A DNA stretch of 8,040 bases from the NCBI GenBank assembly GCA_903928835.1, contig CAIYSK010000244.1:1-8040 (forward strand), given 5' to 3'. Each line of letters starts with the position of its first letter. Positions within the stretch are counted from its first letter, which is position 1. Positions 5,665 through 8,040 of the stretch are shown one piece after another. Below the pieces are notes generated by a model, which saw nothing but the letters and a program-made list of their open reading frames with translations, searched no databases and was not told where the DNA came from. A program made the position numbers and the translations under genes. The DNA comes from an uncultured cyanobacterium. Lineage in GTDB: Bacteria > Cyanobacteriota > Cyanobacteriia > PCC-6307 > Cyanobiaceae.

Positions 5665-7251
5665 CTACAGCCTGGCCCGCAGGGCCTGGGCCGCCTCTTC
5701 CCGGTCATCGAAATGGATGCGGCCCGTTGCCAGGATCTGATAGTCCTCGTGGCCCTTGCCCGCGATCAACACCAGATCCTGGGGACCCGCAGCCGCGATG
5801 GCCCGCGCAATTGCCACGGCCCGATCACCTTCCACCACCGGGGCCACTCCAGCTGGAATCCCCGCCACCACATCCTCCAGGATGCGCTCCGGATCCTCGG
5901 TGCGGGGGTTGTCGGAGGTCACCACCACCTGGTCGGCCAGGCGGGCCGCGATCGCCCCCATCTGGGGCCGCTTGCTGCGGTCGCGGTCACCGCCGCAGCC
6001 AAACACGCAAATCAGTTGGCCCTGGCAAAAGGGCCGACATGCGGCCAGGGCGTTCTCCAGGCCATCGGGGGTGTGGGCGTAATCCACCACCACTGCAGGT
6101 AAGGCCGCACCTTGAATCGATCCGGAATGAGCACCGGCAGCCGCCACAGTCACCCGCTCCATCCGGCCCGGCACCCCGGTGAAGCTGGCCAGGCCATCGA
6201 GCAACGCAGGTAAGGGCAGCCCCTGTTGCAACAGGGCACCCACGGCCTGCAACAGGTTCATCGCGTTAAACGCTCCCACCAGGGGCGTGGCGAAGCGCCC
6301 TTCCCCCACCGGGCTCACCAGGGTGCCCGCCATGCCGGCCGCCCCCAGCTCCAGGCCCTTGATGTGTAGCTCAGCGCTGGTATCCACCAAGGAGCTGCGC
6401 CAGCAGCTCTCGCCCAGGCGGGGCTTGAGTCGCTCGATCAAGCGGGCCCCCCAGGGATCGTCGCCATTCACCACGGCGCTCCCCCCCTTTTCGGAAGCAG
6501 TTGCACCAGCAACACCACCAGCCAGCGAGGGGAGCCCAAGCAAAGGCGGCTCAAACAGGCGCGCCTTCGCCTCGAAATAGGCCTCCATCGACGGGTGGTA
6601 ATCGAGGTGATCCTGGGTGAGGTTGGTGAACACCGCCCCGGCAAATCCACAGCCCGCCACCCGGTGTTGGTCCAGGGCGTGGGAGCTCACCTCCATGGCC
6701 CCAATGGCCGCACCCGCAACCACCGCCTGGGCCAATTGGGCCTGGAGCAGGTCGGCAAAGGCCGTGGTGTGTTGGGCAGTCACGCTGTGGCCCGGCCAGC
6801 GGTTCACCAGGGTGCCAAACAGGGCCGCAGGCCGCTGGGCCGCTGCGGCCAAGTGCTCAATCAGGTAGGTGGTGGTGGTTTTGCCATTGGTGCCGGTCAC
6901 CCCGATCAAGGCCAGAACCTGGCTCGGACGGCCCCAGAACTCCGCCGCCAATGCCCCAGCCCACTGGGCCACCGGATCGGGCACCACCACCACCGCGTCC
7001 CCCGCAGCCGGTGGGTGGGCCGCCGCCGCCGCTTCCCCAATCAGGGCCGCCGCCGCTCCCGCCGCCAGCGCCTGGGGCCAGAAGCTGCCGCCATCCACCT
7101 GGCCGCCGGGCAGACCCACAAACAAAGTGCCAATCCCCACCCGCCTGGAATCGCAGGTCAGGCTGGTGATCTGCCCATTAGCCAAACCAGCCGGCACCTC
7201 CAATCCCACCTGGGCCAGGAGCGGATGGAGCAACGGGGCCATGGGGGGCAT
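5665..7251 (-). CDS. murE: UDP-MurNAc-L-Ala-D-Glu:meso-DAP ligase (MurE)
   Basis: This is the cytoplasmic Mur ligase that adds meso-diaminopimelate to UDP-MurNAc-L-Ala-D-Glu using ATP, for peptidoglycan synthesis. It has 528 residues, somewhat longer than the usual ~495. In order: TCDSRRV (32-38) in the uridine-binding N-domain, P-loop [10 protein letters not shown] (117-126), [10 protein letters not shown] (186-195), Lys229 in EAKARLF (the expected carbamylated lysine), [10 protein letters not shown] (327-336), PGRMERV (361-367), [12 protein letters not shown] (391-402), DNPR (447-450, the signature for meso-DAP rather than lysine) and GKGHEDYQ (498-505). Extra length sits in a Gly/Ala/Ser-rich loop at about 235-258 and in Ala-rich runs at about 63-85. 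The start is ATG 7251, with an alternative Met 9 bp inside. It lies 17 bp after the glutaredoxin-like gene and is probably the last gene of a yidD operon. Confidence 0.97.
   Translation of the reverse strand: MPPMAPLLHPLLAQVGLEVPAGLANGQITSLTCDSRRVGIGTLFVGLPGGQVDGGSFWPQALAAGAAAALIGEAAAAAHPPAAGDAVVVVPDPVAQWAGALAAEFWGRPSQVLALIGVTGTNGKTTTTYLIEHLAAAAQRPAALFGTLVNRWPGHSVTAQHTTAFADLLQAQLAQAVVAGAAIGAMEVSSHALDQHRVAGCGFAGAVFTNLTQDHLDYHPSMEAYFEAKARLFEPPLLGLPSLAGGVAGATASEKGGSAVVNGDDPWGARLIERLKPRLGESCWRSSLVDTSAELHIKGLELGAAGMAGTLVSPVGEGRFATPLVGAFNAMNLLQAVGALLQQGLPLPALLDGLASFTGVPGRMERVTVAAAGAHSGSIQGAALPAVVVDYAHTPDGLENALAACRPFCQGQLICVFGCGGDRDRSKRPQMGAIAARLADQVVVTSDNPRTEDPERILEDVVAGIPAGVAPVVEGDRAVAIARAIAAAGPQDLVLIAGKGHEDYQILATGRIHFDDREEAAQALRARL
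5948..5955. repeat. HIP1 palindrome GCGATCGC
   Basis: This is the second copy of the cyanobacterial octamer in the window, within murE. It agrees with the cyanobacterial origin inferred from the genes. Confidence 0.6.
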
Positions 7252-7268
7252 CAGCCAGCTGGGCCTTT

Positions 7269-7574
7269 CTAAGCCTGCTGGCCATCAAAACCATTCTTGT
7301 GCAACCAAACGGCCAAGCCATCCCCGCTCAGCCGGGGCGGCACCCTGGGCAACTCCTGCCACTCAGCCGAGCCCTTGGCCACCGCCAACACCGGCACCTC
7401 CAGGCCGTAGCGGGCCTGCAGAGCCGGGTCTCGATCCACATCAATCCGGGTGATCGCTGGGGCGGGCACTAGGGCCGCCAATTTCTCCTCCAGGCCGTCG
7501 CAGAGGCAACAGCCCTGGCGGGTGAACAACAGCAGCTGCGGCGTTGCCAGATCAGCCATCCCAAAACCAGCCAT
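7269..7574 (-). CDS. glutaredoxin-like thioredoxin-fold protein (DUF836 type)
   Basis: This is a 101-residue thioredoxin-fold protein: beta strand LLLFTRQGC, then the redox motif Cys22-Cys-Leu-Cys25, an alpha helix [10 protein letters not shown], strand [10 protein letters not shown], and the cis-proline segment LEVPVLAV (Pro61). This is the short glutaredoxin-like/DUF836 layout; a classical glutaredoxin would have CPYC. The C-terminal [16 protein letters not shown] fits the final helix. ATG 7574 is chosen because GGGGGAG lies 5 bases before it; the GTG directly upstream (7577) is only 2 bases from that run, and Met at 7559 is possible. It is likely a cytoplasmic dithiol oxidoreductase with unknown partner. 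It sits 13 bp after yidD and 17 bp before murE on the same strand, so the three are probably one transcript. Confidence 0.85.
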   Translation of the reverse strand: MAGFGMADLATPQLLLFTRQGCCLCDGLEEKLAALVPAPAITRIDVDRDPALQARYGLEVPVLAVAKGSAEWQELPRVPPRLSGDGLAVWLHKNGFDGQQA

Positions 7575-7587
7575 CACAACTCCCCCA

Positions 7588-7830
7588 TCAATCAGGGACC
7601 GGGTCGCAGCCGCAGGGCGTCCAGGGATGGCAGCGCAGCAGCCGCTTGAGGGTCAGCCAACTGCCCCGGGCCGCCCCATGGCGGGCGATGGCCTCGAGGC
7701 CATAGGCGCTGCAGCTGGGGATGAAGCGACAGCGGGGGCCCAGCAGGGGCGAAATCCAGTGGCGATAGAAGCCAATCACAGCCAGTAAGACCGCCCCCAG
7801 CCAGCCCGATGCCGCCGGAACCTCGTCCAA
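7588..7830 (-). CDS. yidD: membrane protein insertion efficiency factor YidD
   Basis: YidD is a small amphipathic inner-membrane-associated protein that assists YidC in inserting membrane proteins. The core is unmistakable: [52 protein letters not shown], with cysteines at 34, 40, 67, 73 and 75. The frame is open back to an ATG at 7974, which would overlap the rpsD start, and to an ATG at 7929. I prefer TTG 7830, giving [20 protein letters not shown] and 80 residues. This is the usual family length; the extra upstream residues do not look like YidD. The true start needs comparison with relatives. It is first in the probable yidD-glutaredoxin-murE operon and divergent from rpsD. YidD next to a ribosomal protein gene is reminiscent of the widespread rpmH-rnpA-yidD association, although here the partner is S4. 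Confidence 0.9.
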
Positions 7831-7892
7831 ACCAAGGGCCCGGGGGCCAACCGATAGGATCGACCTTTGGCGCAGCAAGGCGCGGACCTGCG

Positions 7893-7919
7893 GGGGATCT
7901 CCCCAGCATGCTCGATGCT
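7893..7919 (+). promoter_or_regulatory. two short hairpins in the rpsD upstream region
   Basis: GGGGA/TCCCC (7893-7897, 7900-7904) and AGCAT/ATGCT (7905-7909, 7915-7919) are adjacent inverted repeats 53-80 bp before the rpsD start. If transcribed they would form a compact structure in the rpsD leader. S4 represses its own mRNA through leader structure in several bacteria, but no match to a known S4-binding leader is claimed. If yidD starts at 7929 or 7974 instead, these bases are coding on the other strand. Confidence 0.25.
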
Positions 7920-7972
7920 CCAGCGCCATGGGTTGCCTTGGCAGCCCTATTCCGTCCCATGCATTCCTTTTC

Positions 7973-8040
7973 ATGTCTCGCTACCGCGGCCCTCGCCTGA
8001 GGATTACGCGGCGCTTGGGAGACCTTCCCGGTCTCACCCG
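7973..8040 (+). CDS. rpsD: 30S ribosomal protein S4, 3' part outside the window
   Basis: The first 22 codons read [20 protein letters not shown], then LT. This is the highly conserved start of cyanobacterial and plastid ribosomal protein S4, a primary 16S rRNA-binding protein that nucleates 30S assembly and often represses its own synthesis. The gene runs off the right edge; about 180 further residues are expected. No Shine-Dalgarno sequence is present (CATTCCTTTTC precedes the ATG), which is common in cyanobacteria. It is divergent from yidD; the ATG lies in a CATG palindrome that also gives the longest yidD frame its ATG on the other strand. Confidence 0.95.

Noticed and set aside
1..8040. 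CRISPR array, tRNA/rRNA genes, toxin-antitoxin pair or defence system
   Set aside because: No regularly spaced repeats, no cloverleaf or rRNA signatures and no recognisable toxin, nuclease or defence domains were seen on either strand.

Overview
The window reads as the chromosome of a GC-rich picocyanobacterium of the Synechococcus/Cyanobium type. The support is protein-level: a Ycf46-type AAA+ ATPase, a C-DES-type L-cysteine/cystine lyase, an exported pilin-like (GspH/pilin G-H type) protein, and the cyanobacterial form of the ribosomal protein S4 N-terminus ([16 protein letters not shown]). Two HIP1 palindromes (GCGATCGC) are also present. The genus is inferred; no rRNA is in view.

Left backbone (1-2220): the C-terminal four fifths of ycf46 (+), a 59-residue two-helix membrane protein (+), and an MscS-family mechanosensitive channel (-). 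The channel gene converges on the small gene and overlaps its 3' end by 39 bp.

Middle accessory stretch (about 2300-4480): visibly AT-richer, with different codon use. It holds a 91-residue orphan gene (-) divergent from an exported pilin-like protein (+), both apparently with TTG starts. Next comes a 423-bp gap that begins with a decayed copy of the first ~20 codons of the cystine lyase gene, then a 274-residue four-helix membrane protein of unknown function. The intact lyase gene starts 17 bp after that. The lyase 5' end therefore exists twice, as a frameshifted scrap at 3267 and as the functional start at 4489, with the novel membrane protein gene between them. This looks like the scar of an insertion or allele replacement and is the most informative structure in the window.

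Right backbone (4489-8040): the cystine lyase (+) ends 3 bp from the end of murE (-). On the minus strand yidD, a glutaredoxin-like gene and murE lie in a tight row (13 to 17 bp gaps) and probably form one operon for cell-envelope and redox functions. It is transcribed away from rpsD, whose first 22 codons close the window.

No tRNA, rRNA, CRISPR array, transposase or recognisable defence system was found. The candidates for novelty are the lyase-leader membrane protein, the orphan 91-residue protein and the exported pilin-like protein.
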